A stretch of 64,000 nucleotides of DNA from positions 930,001 to 994,000 of the forward strand of contig NZ_PYAL01000001.1 of assembly GCF_004121055.1 (NCBI RefSeq), read 5' to 3'. Origin of the DNA: Achromobacter aloeverae (GTDB taxonomy: Bacteria > Pseudomonadota > Gammaproteobacteria > Burkholderiales > Burkholderiaceae_B). Below, piece after piece: positions 1-9,263 of this stretch (the first letter of the stretch is position 1; every line of letters starts with the position of its first letter). Below the pieces are notes generated by a model. The model was not told where the DNA came from. It did not search any database and saw only the letters and a list, made by a program, of their open reading frames with translations. The position numbers and the translations under genes are program-made.

Positions 1-123
1 TTCGCGCCCCGTGGCTTCCAATTCTTCCTGGGTCGACTGGCCGGCCCAGTAGGCCTCGACCGCACGCTTCAGTTCGCGCTGCGCGCCGATACGAGGAAAA
101 CCCAAGTTATGAATTGTTGTCAT
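1..123 (-). CDS. metE: Cobalamin-independent methionine synthase, N-terminal fragment (runs off window)
   Basis: The 41 codons read [20 protein letters not shown] and then AVEAYWAG, which is the conserved N-terminus of MetE (5-methyltetrahydropteroyltriglutamate-homocysteine methyltransferase). MetE makes methionine from homocysteine and a folate methyl donor without B12. Only the first 41 residues are present; the gene continues beyond base 1. It is divergent from metR, the usual partner arrangement in proteobacteria, where MetR with homocysteine activates metE. The start is the ATG at 123-121. Identification rests on the N-terminal motif and on the metR neighbour. Confidence 0.9.
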   Translation of the reverse strand, partial: MTTIHNLGFPRIGAQRELKRAVEAYWAGQSTQEELEATGRE

Positions 124-149
124 GAAATTTAGAAATAAAGAGAGGTTCG

Positions 150-186
150 CTCAAGTTTCAGCATTGTCTCCGCAAAGAGACTTGAG
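150..186. promoter_or_regulatory. metE/metR divergent control region with nested inverted repeats
   Basis: Between the two divergent starts lie a perfect 7-bp inverted repeat, CTCAAGT (150-156) with ACTTGAG (180-186), and inside it a tighter hairpin GTCTC (166-170), loop cgcaaa, GAGAC (177-181). LysR-type regulators bind dyads in such regions. No clear copy of the enterobacterial MetR box (TGAA-N5-TTCA) was found. This is a candidate operator by position and symmetry only. Confidence 0.35.
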
Positions 187-233
187 GCAAAATCAATCTC
201 TGCATTTATTTCATGAAATCAGCTCATACAACC

Positions 234-1166
234 ATGTTGGAAATCCGCCATCTCGAAACGCTCGCCGCCATCCGTGACGGGGGCAGCTTGCTGGAGGCCG
301 CCGAACGGCTGCACCTGACCCAGTCGGCGCTGTCGCACCAACTGCGCGAGTTGGAGGCCCGGCTGGGCACCCCGCTGCTGAACCGTCGCACCCGGCCCGC
401 GCGGCTGACCACCGCGGGCCTGCGCGTACTGGCCCTGGCCGACGACGTGCTGCCTCGCGTCCGCGCGACCGAACGCGAGCTGCAAAAGCTGGCCGCGGGA
501 CGCACAGGCCGCCTGCACATCGCCATCGATTGCCACTCCTGTTTCCAATGGCTGATGCCGGCGCTTGACGCCTTCCGCGCCCAGTGGCCGGAAGTGGCGC
601 TGGACCTGTCGGCGGCATTCTCCTTCGCTCCCCTGCCCGCGCTGGTGCGCGGCGACCTGGACCTGGTGATCACGTCGGACCCGCAGCCGCTGGAAGCGCT
701 GGAATACGAACCCCTGTTCACGTACGAAGTGGTGCTGGCGTTGTCCGGGGCCAATCCGCTGGCGAATGTGCGCTACGTGCAACCGGAACAGTTGGCCGAC
801 CAGGTGCTGGTCACTTATCCGGTGGACCGGCAACGGCTGGATGTCTTCACCCGTTTCCTCGATCCGGCCGGCGTCGAGCCCGCCGGCGTACGCAAGGCGG
901 AACTGACGCCCATCATCGTCCAGCTGGTCGCCAGCAACCGCGGGGTGGCGGCCTTGCCGAACTGGGCGTTGACCGAATACCTGGACCACGGATGGCTAAG
1001 CGTGAAGCCGCTGGGGCCGCAAGGCGTATGGAGCACGCTGCACGCAGCCGTTCGGTCCGAAGACATGGACGCGCCCTATATCAAGGACTTCCTGAGAATC
1101 GCGCGCGACGTGTGCTTCCGCAACCTGACGGGCATCAAGGCCGCGCAGCGGGAAAGCAAGGGATAG
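234..1166 (+). CDS. metR: LysR-family transcriptional regulator MetR
   Basis: Homocysteine-responsive activator of methionine biosynthesis genes. The N-terminus MLEIRHLETLAAIRDGGSL begins the LysR winged helix-turn-helix, and QSALSHQLRELEARLG is the recognition helix region. The effector domain starts near RLHIAIDCHSCFQWLMPAL, almost identical to the E. coli MetR segment containing CHSC.QWL. The predicted 310 residues match the family. I chose the ATG at 234 because E. coli MetR begins exactly at the equivalent M(I/L)E; an in-frame ATG at 213 would add seven residues without similarity. It is divergent from metE. Confidence 0.92.
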   Translation: MLEIRHLETLAAIRDGGSLLEAAERLHLTQSALSHQLRELEARLGTPLLNRRTRPARLTTAGLRVLALADDVLPRVRATERELQKLAAGRTGRLHIAIDCHSCFQWLMPALDAFRAQWPEVALDLSAAFSFAPLPALVRGDLDLVITSDPQPLEALEYEPLFTYEVVLALSGANPLANVRYVQPEQLADQVLVTYPVDRQRLDVFTRFLDPAGVEPAGVRKAELTPIIVQLVASNRGVAALPNWALTEYLDHGWLSVKPLGPQGVWSTLHAAVRSEDMDAPYIKDFLRIARDVCFRNLTGIKAAQRESKG

Positions 1167-1173
1167 GAGAGGA

Positions 1174-1878
1174 CTACTCGTCGTCGCTTTCACCCAAGAT
1201 GCGCCGGATGACATCGTGCGCGAACCCGCGGCCGGCGAGGAAACGAGCCTGCTTGGCATAGGCGGCGCGGTCGGCAGGCCGCTCGCCGTAGCGTTTTTCC
1301 CAGACGACGCGGGCCCGTTGGTACTCGGTGGCGCGCAGGTCCTGCTGCAACTCGCCCACCTGGGCCTCGGTTACACCTTTCGCGCGCAATTCCTGCACGA
1401 TGCGGGCCGTGCCCTGGCGCTCGGCGCGTCGATGCACCAGGCTCTGCGCATAGCGCTCGGTGGAGAGCCACCCTTCCCGCTCCAGATCGTCGAGGACCTT
1501 TTCCAGGTCGTCGTCGGCCTCGGCATACGCAGCCAATTTGCGCGCCAATTCAGGGCGCGCATACTCGCGGCGCGAAAGAAAACCGACCGCGCGGGCCTTC
1601 AGGCTGGGACCACGGCGCGGGGCCGGCGCCGTGGCATCGCTGGGATCGGCGGAAGCGCTGGGATCGGTGGTCGCGGTGGCGGTAGAGGCGTTGGAGCGCC
1701 CTGCCCCGCGGTGTGAACGACGGTCTGAAGTGCGGGTATAGACCTCGCCCGCATCGTTCCCGTCATCCTCGGTCGCTGACGGTCGCCCGCGGGCCAGTTG
1801 CTCGAAACCGCCGTCATCATCGTCCGCGCCAGGCCGCCCGGCCCGGCGCGGACGCGAAGGTCCGGTTCCCCAGACCAT
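1174..1878 (-). CDS. recX: Regulatory protein RecX
   Basis: RecX binds RecA filaments and damps recombinase activity. The 234-residue reading has a Pro/Ala/Thr-rich, probably disordered N-terminal third, followed by the RecX three-helix repeats: SLKARAVGFLSRREYARPEL, then KVLDDLEREGWLSTERYAQS and GTARIVQELRAKGV. The C-terminus holds the usual KQARFLAGRGFAHDVIRRIL repeat. The gene lies 5 bp downstream of recA in the same direction, so co-transcription and SOS induction are expected. The N-terminal tail is long compared with E. coli RecX (166 residues). The start is the ATG just after the recA stop; an ATG further inside recA was rejected because it would overlap recA by 175 bp. Confidence 0.88.
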   Translation of the reverse strand: MVWGTGPSRPRRAGRPGADDDDGGFEQLARGRPSATEDDGNDAGEVYTRTSDRRSHRGAGRSNASTATATTDPSASADPSDATAPAPRRGPSLKARAVGFLSRREYARPELARKLAAYAEADDDLEKVLDDLEREGWLSTERYAQSLVHRRAERQGTARIVQELRAKGVTEAQVGELQQDLRATEYQRARVVWEKRYGERPADRAAYAKQARFLAGRGFAHDVIRRILGESDDE

Positions 1879-1883
1879 ACGGC

Positions 1884-2948
<1,065 letters not shown>

Positions 2949-2984
2949 GAGGTGTGTCCTGTCTAAGTCCGGATGGGGATTTTG

Positions 2985-3020
2985 GGTCGAAATTCGGATC
3001 GAAATTCGGGTCGAGAGCGA
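2985..3020. repeat. 12-bp tandem repeat in the recA leader
   Basis: Two near-identical 12-bp units, GGTCGAAATTCG (2985-2996) and GATCGAAATTCG (2997-3008), are followed by a decayed third copy beginning GGTCGAGA. They lie between the recA promoter and start codon, so they would be part of the recA 5' untranslated RNA. No function can be assigned. Confidence 0.5.
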
Positions 3021-3079
3021 GGGCGAACGCGAGCGGGTACGCGATGGCCCGTTTGGCGAATGCTGGATTATGGCATTGG

Positions 3080-3109
3080 ATTCTACTGGACAAAAATCCA
3101 GTATGACAA
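3080..3109 (-). promoter_or_regulatory. recA promoter with LexA (SOS) box
   Basis: Read on the minus strand, TTGTCA (3109-3104) and TAGAAT (3085-3080) are separated by 18 bp and form a good sigma-70 promoter. The spacer is occupied by TACTGGA-caaaaa-TCCAGTA (3084-3103), a 20-bp palindrome with perfect 7-bp arms that fits the LexA operator pattern TACTG-N10-CAGTA. LexA bound here would block RNA polymerase directly. A LexA gel-shift or SOS expression assay would settle it. Confidence 0.85.
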
Positions 3110-3273
3110 GTCCGTCTCGGGATCTCGCGCCACAACCCGCCCGTGTATTCCCGGAATAGGCAAGCCCGTGCCGGCGTGCCAGAATCGCACCGGAGACACG
3201 AACCGGGCCACGAACCCGGTTCCCGCCCTGGCTGCGACCCCATAAATAACCAACACATAGCGAGCCCGGTCCC

Positions 3274-3963
3274 ATGCGTATTCTGATTGCCGAAGACGAC
3301 AGCATCCTGGCCGATGGCCTGTCGCGCTCGCTGCGCCACGGCGGCTACGCCGTCGACGCCGTGCGCGATGGCATGGCCGCCGACCTGGCGCTGACCGCGC
3401 AGGCCTTCGACCTGCTCATCCTGGACCTCGGCCTGCCCCAGTTGGCCGGCCTGGAAGTCCTGCGCCGCCTGCGTTCCCGCAATTCCCACCTGCCGGTGCT
3501 GATCCTCACCGCCGCCGACAGCGTCGAGCAGCGCGTCAAGGGCCTGGACCTGGGCGCGGATGACTACATGGCCAAGCCTTTCGCCCTGTCCGAGCTGGAG
3601 GCGCGCGTGCGCGCGCTCACCCGGCGCGGCGCCGGCGGCGGCGCCACGCTGGTGCGCCACGGCAGGCTGGTGTTCGACCAGACCGGCCGCGTGGCAACCG
3701 TCGACGACCAGACGCTGGACCTGTCGGCGCGCGAGGTCAGCCTGCTGGAAATCCTCCTGATGCGCAGCGGCCGCATGGTCAGCAAGAACCAGCTGGTGGA
3801 CCACCTGTGCGAGTGGGGCGAGGAAGTCAGCACCAATGCCATCGAAGTCTATGTGCATCGCCTGCGCAAGAAGCTCGAGCCCAGCGGCGTCAAGATCATG
3901 ACGGTACGCGGCCTGGGCTATTGCCTGGAACGGGAACCCGGTGCGAGTTTTCTCCCGAACTGA
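3274..3963 (+). CDS. OmpR-family response regulator (TctD-like)
   Basis: This 229-residue protein has a CheY-like receiver at about 1-115, with the acidic pocket EDD at 7-9, the phospho-acceptor Asp51 in LLILDLGLP, and the conserved Lys in [14 protein letters not shown]. The winged-helix DNA-binding domain is at about 130-222, with [14 protein letters not shown] and [10 protein letters not shown]. It resembles TctD-type regulators that control tricarboxylate or other organic-acid uptake. The downstream sensor kinase starts inside its last codons (23-bp overlap), so the pair is translationally coupled. The specific signal cannot be read from sequence. Confidence 0.9.
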   Translation: MRILIAEDDSILADGLSRSLRHGGYAVDAVRDGMAADLALTAQAFDLLILDLGLPQLAGLEVLRRLRSRNSHLPVLILTAADSVEQRVKGLDLGADDYMAKPFALSELEARVRALTRRGAGGGATLVRHGRLVFDQTGRVATVDDQTLDLSAREVSLLEILLMRSGRMVSKNQLVDHLCEWGEEVSTNAIEVYVHRLRKKLEPSGVKIMTVRGLGYCLEREPGASFLPN

Positions 3964-5443
3964 ATCGACGACGCCGGCACCGCTGAACCAGGAGGCCCTG
4001 GACGTCGTGCGTGCCGGGGCGCGCGGCCCCAGCTTCCGGCCGCCGCGCCGTTCCCTGCTGGGCGAAATCCTCGACTGGATGCTGGCGCCGCTGTTCCTGC
4101 TGTGGCCGATGAGCGTCGCCATTACGTACGTGGTGGCGCAGCACATCGCCGACGTGCCCTATGACCGGTCGCTGGCCAACTCGGTGAACCTGCTGGCGCA
4201 CCAGGTGCGGGTGGTCGACGGCAAGCCGGTCCTGCCCATGAGCGATACGCTGCGCCAGGCCCTGCGCGCCGACGAAACCGCCAGCCTGTTCTGGCTGGTG
4301 GTCGATGGACAAGGCCGTTACGTGGCCGGCGACCGCGGCCTGCCGCTGCCCAAGGGCACCGGCCCGGCCGAATCCGGCGCCGTGCGCTTCGAAGACGACA
4401 GCCTGCGCGGCTTCGCCATCCGGGTGGCCTATACCCGCATCCAGACCGATCCACGCGTAGCGGGGCCGGTCACCGTGCTGGTCGCCGAAACCGGCGAAAA
4501 GCGGGCGCAGCTCGCCAACGAAATCATCAAGGGCGTCATCATCCCGCAGTTCGTGGTCCTGCCTATCGCGGTGCTGCTGGTGTGGTTCGGCCTGTCGCGG
4601 GGCGTGGCGCCGCTCAATGCCTTGCAGCAGCGCCTGCGCGCGCGCCGGCCCGATGACCTGTCGCCCATCGACGAACGCGCCGCGCCAACCGAAATCGCCC
4701 CCTTGGTCGGCGCCATCAACGACCTGCTGGACCGCCTGTCGGCGACGGTGCAGACCCAGCGCCGCTTCGTCGCCGACGCCGCGCACCAGTTGAAAACGCC
4801 GCTGGCCGGCTTGCGCACCCAGGCCGAACTGGCGCTGCGCGACGCCAGCGCCGACGAAATGCAGGCCAGCCTGCGCCAGTTGGTGACCGGGTCCGAGCGC
4901 GCGACCCGGCTGGTCAACCAGCTGCTGCTGCTGGCCCACGCCGAAAATCCCGCCGCGGTGGGCATGACGCTCATCGACCTGGCCGACGTGGCGCGCGAGC
5001 AGACCACCCAGTGGGCGCCGCAGGCGCTGGCCCTGCGCACCGACCTGGGCTTCGAGGATCCCGACGGCAGGGTCCCCATCGAAGGCAACCCCATCCTGCT
5101 AGGCGAGTTGCTTAACAATCTGCTGGACAACGCCCTGCGCTATACGCCCCGGGGCGGCCACATCACCGTGCGCGTGCGGCGCCAGGGTGATTTCGCGCTC
5201 CTGGAAGTGGAGGACTCCGGCCCCGGCATTCCGCCGGACGAGCGGGAACGCATTTTCGACCGCTTCTACCGCGTGCTCGGCACGCCGGCCGACGGCAGCG
5301 GCCTGGGGCTGGCCATCGTCCGCGAGATCGCCGGCAAGCATGACGCTACCGTCGCCGTCAGCGACAACCCGGACCCGGCCCGCGCCGCGCCCGGCACCCG
5401 CTTCACCGTTACGTTTCACCGCCACGTTCCGTCGCCAGGCTAA
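3941..5443 (+). CDS. Sensor histidine kinase (TctE-like)
   Basis: Membrane sensor kinase of 500 residues, GTG start inside the response-regulator gene. A first membrane segment lies near 47-65 (WMLAPLFLLWPMSVAITYVV). A periplasmic domain beginning PYDRSLANSVNLLAHQV is typical of TctE. A second membrane segment lies near 196-212. The dimerisation and phospho-acceptor box is FVADAAHQLKTPLAGL, with His282. The ATPase has an N box (LLNNLLDNALRYTP), G1 (DSGPGIPPDE) and G2 (GSGLGLAIVREI). All catalytic motifs look intact. The partner is the preceding regulator, and the likely target is the transporter gene that follows. Confidence 0.9.
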   Translation: MRVFSRTESTTPAPLNQEALDVVRAGARGPSFRPPRRSLLGEILDWMLAPLFLLWPMSVAITYVVAQHIADVPYDRSLANSVNLLAHQVRVVDGKPVLPMSDTLRQALRADETASLFWLVVDGQGRYVAGDRGLPLPKGTGPAESGAVRFEDDSLRGFAIRVAYTRIQTDPRVAGPVTVLVAETGEKRAQLANEIIKGVIIPQFVVLPIAVLLVWFGLSRGVAPLNALQQRLRARRPDDLSPIDERAAPTEIAPLVGAINDLLDRLSATVQTQRRFVADAAHQLKTPLAGLRTQAELALRDASADEMQASLRQLVTGSERATRLVNQLLLLAHAENPAAVGMTLIDLADVAREQTTQWAPQALALRTDLGFEDPDGRVPIEGNPILLGELLNNLLDNALRYTPRGGHITVRVRRQGDFALLEVEDSGPGIPPDERERIFDRFYRVLGTPADGSGLGLAIVREIAGKHDATVAVSDNPDPARAAPGTRFTVTFHRHVPSPG

Positions 5444-5568
5444 GTCGATTGCCAGGGTCCGCCATCAAGGTCCACCACCAGGGCCCACCACCAGTGGTTC
5501 GCCGCCCGGGGTCACGGCCGCATCATCGCACCGAAGTTACATAAAGAAACACATTCATCGCCACAGGC

Positions 5569-5593
5569 CTGACAAACGTCAGACCCCCGTCAG
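5569..5593. promoter_or_regulatory. Candidate response-regulator site upstream of the MHS transporter
   Basis: Within the 246 bp separating the kinase and transporter genes is CTGAC-aaac-GTCAG (5569-5582), followed by another GTCAG at 5589-5593. The two GTCAG copies start 11 bp apart, one helical turn, the usual spacing for tandem OmpR-family half-sites. The site is about 97 bp upstream of the transporter start. The link to the adjacent regulator is inference. Confidence 0.35.
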
Positions 5594-5689
5594 CCTCGCG
5601 TCCTAACTTGCAGGCTGCCCCGGACTGATAACCGTCGACCGGGATAAAGAGCACGGCGCCCGATCGCCGGCCATTTTCGAGGAGACATC

Positions 5690-7375
5690 ATGAGCACAGC
5701 ATCCATGCCGCGCGCAGGGGGAGGCCTGGCGGCCCCGCCTGCCATGACCCGCAACGAACGCAAGGTGATTTTCGCGTCGTCGCTGGGCACCGTATTCGAG
5801 TGGTACGACTTCTACCTGTACGGTTCGCTGGCACCCATCATCGCCATGCACTTCTTTTCAGGCGTCAATCCGACCGCCGGCTTCATCTTCGCCCTGCTCG
5901 CCTTCGCGGCGGGCTTTGCCGTGCGTCCGTTCGGGGCGCTGGTGTTCGGCCGCCTCGGCGACCTGGTCGGGCGTAAGTACACCTTCCTGGTCACCATCGT
6001 CATCATGGGCCTGTCGACCTTCCTGGTCGGCCTGCTGCCCAGCTACGGGTCCATCGGCATCATCGCCCCCATCTGCCTGATCGCGCTGCGCCTGCTGCAA
6101 GGCCTTGCGCTGGGCGGCGAATATGGCGGCGCGGCCACCTACGTGGCCGAACACGCGCCCATGGGCCGCCGCGGCTTCTATACCAGCTGGATCCAGACCA
6201 CGGCCACGCTGGGGCTGTTCCTGTCGCTGCTGGTGATCCTGGGGGTGCGCAGCTATGCCGGCGAGGAAGCGTTCCGCGATTCCTGGGGCTGGTGGCGCGC
6301 GCCGTTCCTGCTGTCCTTCGTCCTGCTGGCGATTTCGGTGTGGATCCGCATGCAGCTGAGCGAGTCGCCTACTTTCCAGCGCATGAAGGAAGAAGGCAAG
6401 ACCTCGAAGGCGCCGCTGACCGAATCGTTCGGCCAGTGGAAGAACCTCAAGGTCGTCATCCTGGCGCTGCTGGGCCTGACCGCCGGCCAGGCCGTGGTCT
6501 GGTACACGGGGCAGTTCTACTCGCTGTTCTTCCTGACGCAGACGCTGAAGGTCGACGCCAACACCGCCAACATCATGATCGCGGTGGCGCTGTTGATCGG
6601 CACGCCGTTCTTCGTGATCTTCGGCGCGCTGTCCGACCGCATCGGCCGCAAGCCCATCATCATGGCCGGCTGCCTGATCGCCGCGGTGACCTACTTCCCC
6701 ATCTTCCAGGGCATCACGCACTTCGCCAACCCGGCGCTGGAAAAGGCGCAGGCCAACGCGCCCGTGACGGTGCTGGCCGACCCCGCCGCCTGCTCCTTCC
6801 AGTTCAATCCGGTGGGCACGTCGTCGTTCACCAGCTCCTGCGACGTGATCAAGTCGTTCCTGGCGCGCAACTCGGTCAACTACAAGAACGAGGCCGCGCC
6901 CGCGGGCACGGTGGCCAAGGTGCGCATCGGCAATGACGAGTTCACCGCGTTCGAGGGCGCCGGCATGCCGGCCGCGGACTTCAAGGCCAAGGTCGCCGAC
7001 ATGGACAAGACGCTGACGACGGCGATCCGGTCCCACGGCTATCCCGCCAAGGCCGATCCCGCGCAGTCGAACAACGTCATGGTGGTGGTGCTGCTCACGA
7101 TCCTGGTCATCTACGTCACCATGGTGTACGGCCCCATCGCCGCCATGCTGGTGGAACTGTTCCCGACCCGCATCCGCTACACGTCGATGAGCCTGCCGTA
7201 TCACATCGGCAACGGCTGGTTCGGTGGCTTCCTGCCGCCCCTGGCCTTCGCCATCGTGGCAGCCACCGGCAACATCTATGACGGCTTGTGGTACCCCATC
7301 GTCATCGCCGCGATGACCCTGGTCATCGGCACCCTGTTCATCCGCGAGACCAAGGATGTCGACCTGAACCATTGA
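5690..7375 (+). CDS. MHS-family MFS transporter with a large extracytoplasmic loop
   Basis: A metabolite:H+ symporter of the major facilitator superfamily (ShiA/KgtP/ProP relatives). Hallmarks are SLGTVFEWYDFYLYGSLAP at the first helix, the loop motif GRLGDLVGRKYTF, LRLLQGLALGGEYGGAATY, and a second loop ALSDRIGRKPIIMAG. The length, 561 residues, is about 120 more than typical because a hydrophilic stretch at about 345-457 containing two cysteines is inserted before the last helices. The start has GAGGAG 6 bp upstream. Its place behind a TctDE-like pair suggests regulated uptake of a carboxylate or similar small solute. The substrate is unknown. Confidence 0.85.
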   Translation: MSTASMPRAGGGLAAPPAMTRNERKVIFASSLGTVFEWYDFYLYGSLAPIIAMHFFSGVNPTAGFIFALLAFAAGFAVRPFGALVFGRLGDLVGRKYTFLVTIVIMGLSTFLVGLLPSYGSIGIIAPICLIALRLLQGLALGGEYGGAATYVAEHAPMGRRGFYTSWIQTTATLGLFLSLLVILGVRSYAGEEAFRDSWGWWRAPFLLSFVLLAISVWIRMQLSESPTFQRMKEEGKTSKAPLTESFGQWKNLKVVILALLGLTAGQAVVWYTGQFYSLFFLTQTLKVDANTANIMIAVALLIGTPFFVIFGALSDRIGRKPIIMAGCLIAAVTYFPIFQGITHFANPALEKAQANAPVTVLADPAACSFQFNPVGTSSFTSSCDVIKSFLARNSVNYKNEAAPAGTVAKVRIGNDEFTAFEGAGMPAADFKAKVADMDKTLTTAIRSHGYPAKADPAQSNNVMVVVLLTILVIYVTMVYGPIAAMLVELFPTRIRYTSMSLPYHIGNGWFGGFLPPLAFAIVAATGNIYDGLWYPIVIAAMTLVIGTLFIRETKDVDLNH

Positions 7376-7453
7376 TGATTCCGGGCCTGGCGCCACGCGC
7401 GCCGGCGCCCGCGTTCCCCTGCCGGGCAGGATGCTGCACCTGCCTGGCCTTGG

Positions 7454-7480
7454 AAGCTCCCCCTGGGGAGCTTTTTTTTA
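7454..7480 (+). terminator. Rho-independent terminator after the MHS transporter
   Basis: AGCTCCCC-ct-GGGGAGCT is a perfect 8-bp stem with a 2-nt loop centre, followed by a run of T (7473-7479). It sits 80 bp past the transporter stop codon. Confidence 0.85.
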
Positions 7481-7561
7481 TGCGCCGGAACGCGCAACCA
7501 TGCCGCCGGACAACATCTCGCAAGAACCTCCCCCAATCGGGGAAACCGCGGATCCGGGTCC

Positions 7562-7685
7562 CCCGGTCCGCGGGTTTCGCCCCTGGAGGGGAACCGCGCG
7601 CGTAGCGCGGTTGGGGTGGGCCTTCCTCCCGGTCCGCCGGTGGCGCGTCCTGGGGGGCCGCGCGTAGCGCGGTAGGGGGGCCTCT
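7562..7685. repeat. Tandem pair of ~64-bp GC-rich intergenic repeats
   Basis: Two adjacent diverged copies begin CCCGGTCCGC (7562 and 7628). Each carries the imperfect palindrome CCGCGC-GTA-GCGCGG followed by a G-rich tract and GGCC. The copies differ by small indels. This fills much of the 533-bp gene-free stretch 7376-7908, in which I see no coding region. The pattern resembles dispersed intergenic palindromic elements of high-GC proteobacteria, but dispersal elsewhere in the genome cannot be judged from this window. Confidence 0.6.
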
Positions 7686-7686
7686 A

Positions 7687-7720
7687 CAAAAAAAAACGGC
7701 CCGCCTGGTAGGCAGGGCCG
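7687..7720 (-). terminator. Terminator for the small membrane-protein gene
   Basis: Read on the minus strand, CGGCCCTGCC and GGCGGGCCG pair (plus-strand arms 7697-7705 and 7711-7720), followed by nine T residues (7696-7688). It lies about 190 bp downstream of the minus-strand gene ending at 7909. Confidence 0.75.
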
Positions 7721-7908
7721 CTACGGGAGCACACGATGTCGCGCTGTTTAAGGCTCGCGGGGAGCGCGGCATCGGTGTCAGAGGGCGTCCATGCAGTCGG
7801 GGGACAGGGGGATCAATCGTCCTCCGACGGGTTGCATGACCGTCATCCGAGCAGGCAGTCTAGTTTCCCGCCTCTGACACCGTCCTGAAAAATTCAATAC
7901 GAAAAAAC

Positions 7909-8127
7909 TTAACGCCGCATTCCCGCGCCAACCACCACCACGCCCACCACGATCGCCGCGATGCCCGCCCATCCGGGTATCGGCACCGACTTCTCCGTTT
8001 CCGCGGTCGCCTTGATCGATCCAATCTGCAGCACGGTATCTTCCGATTTGTAGCTGAAGCCCCGATAAACCAGGGCGACGATGCCCAGCACGATCAGAAG
8101 CGCTCCGATAACGGTCGTGGTTTTCAT
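7909..8127 (-). CDS. Small two-helix membrane protein, unknown function
   Basis: This 72-residue protein starts MKTTTVIGALLIVLGIVAL, a first membrane segment, followed by a polar middle (QIGSIKATAETEKSVP) and a second segment GIAAIVVGVVVVGAGMRR. AGGACC-type purine-rich sequence precedes the ATG. Proteins with this architecture and the motif IG.IKATAE are, to my knowledge, widespread as conserved hypotheticals. The gene is monocistronic, with its own terminator downstream, and divergent from rdgC. No function is assigned. Confidence 0.75.
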   Translation of the reverse strand: MKTTTVIGALLIVLGIVALVYRGFSYKSEDTVLQIGSIKATAETEKSVPIPGWAGIAAIVVGVVVVGAGMRR

Positions 8128-8268
8128 GGCGGTCCTCTTCGAAGGATGAGTAGGGATGCGGCGGAAGATACCGCGCGGCCCCCCGGCCGTCAGTGACAGA
8201 ACGTGTCCAGTGTCATGATCGGCGACAGCGTCCAGGTCGTATAGAATCCATCCTTTTGCCCGACGCTC

Positions 8269-9171
8269 ATGTGGTTCAAGAATCTGAAGATATACCGTCT
8301 CTCCGCGCCCTGGACCGTCATGGGCGACGCCTTGGAAGACGCACTCGCCAAGTTCGCCTATCAAGGCGGCAATAACCTGGAAATGCAGAGCCTGGGGTGG
8401 ATCGCCCCGCGCGAAAATGGCGGCCTGGCGCATGTCGTCAACGGCCAGATCCTGCTCTCCCTGCGTGCCGAAAAGAAACTGCTGCCGGCGACCGTCGTGA
8501 ACCAGGTGACCAAGGCCCGCGCCCAGGAAATCGAGGAACAGCAAGGCTACAAGCCCGGCCGCAAGCAGATGAAGGAAATCAAGGAGCGCGTCACCGACGA
8601 GCTGCTCCCCAAGGCCTTCAGCATCTATCGCGACACCCGCGTGTGGATCGATCCACGGAATCACTGGCTGGTCATCGATGCCGCCGCGTCGGCCAAGGCC
8701 GACGAGGTGCTGGGCCTGCTGGCAAAGACCATCGATCCCTTCCCGGTCGAAGGGCTGTACGTCAACCAGTCGCCCGCCTCGGCCATGACGGGCTGGCTGG
8801 CCGCCGACGAAGCGCCGTCGAACTTCAGCATCGACCAGGACACCGAGCTGAAATCCTCCGGCGACAGCGGCGCGGCCATCCGCTACGTCAAGCACTCCAT
8901 CGACACCGACGACGTGCGCCGCCACATCCAGAACGGCAAGCAATGCACCCGCCTGGCCATGACCTGGTCGGACCGCATCTCCTTCGTCCTCACGGAAGGC
9001 CTGGACGTCAAGCGGGTCGCGCCCCTGGACGTATTGAAGGAGAACACCGACGCCATGGCGCAGAACGACGACGAGAAGTTCGACTCCGACATGGCGCTCA
9101 TGACGGGCGAACTGTCCAAGCTGATGGCCGAGCTGGTCGAGGCACTGGGCGGCGAAAAGAAAGGGATCTGA
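8269..9171 (+). CDS. rdgC: Recombination-associated protein RdgC
   Basis: RdgC is a ring-shaped dsDNA-binding protein that restrains RecA-mediated recombination. The 300-residue length and the start [11 protein letters not shown] match the family. Further family signatures are [24 protein letters not shown], the [16 protein letters not shown] segment, [16 protein letters not shown], and a C-terminal helical [21 protein letters not shown]. It is a single gene with its own start, divergent from the small membrane-protein gene. Confidence 0.95.
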   Translation: MWFKNLKIYRLSAPWTVMGDALEDALAKFAYQGGNNLEMQSLGWIAPRENGGLAHVVNGQILLSLRAEKKLLPATVVNQVTKARAQEIEEQQGYKPGRKQMKEIKERVTDELLPKAFSIYRDTRVWIDPRNHWLVIDAAASAKADEVLGLLAKTIDPFPVEGLYVNQSPASAMTGWLAADEAPSNFSIDQDTELKSSGDSGAAIRYVKHSIDTDDVRRHIQNGKQCTRLAMTWSDRISFVLTEGLDVKRVAPLDVLKENTDAMAQNDDEKFDSDMALMTGELSKLMAELVEALGGEKKGI

Positions 9172-9203
9172 GCCCGCGCGCGGGCACGGGATCTGACAAA
9201 TAC

Positions 9204-9263
9204 TTAATAGCCAGTCATTTCCAGGTATCCCGACCCGCCCGTCGACAGCCGCACCGGTCCTTC
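9204..9263 (-). pseudogene. Severed C-terminal tail of the AttH-like protein
   Basis: Immediately after the TAG stop of the preceding reading frame, in the same frame, 19 more codons read EGPVRLSTGGSGYLEMTGY and end at TAA (9206-9204). With a Trp codon in place of the TAG, the sequence would be PYWEGPVRLS...GYLEMTGY, the usual ending of this family. A TGG-to-TAG change explains it in one step. Confidence 0.8.

Noticed and set aside
208-219. Perfect palindrome ATTTCATGAAAT as a MetR operator
   Set aside because: It spans the upstream in-frame ATG and lies only 14 bp before the metR start; it lacks the TGAA-N5-TTCA layout of known MetR sites. It could matter, but evidence is insufficient.
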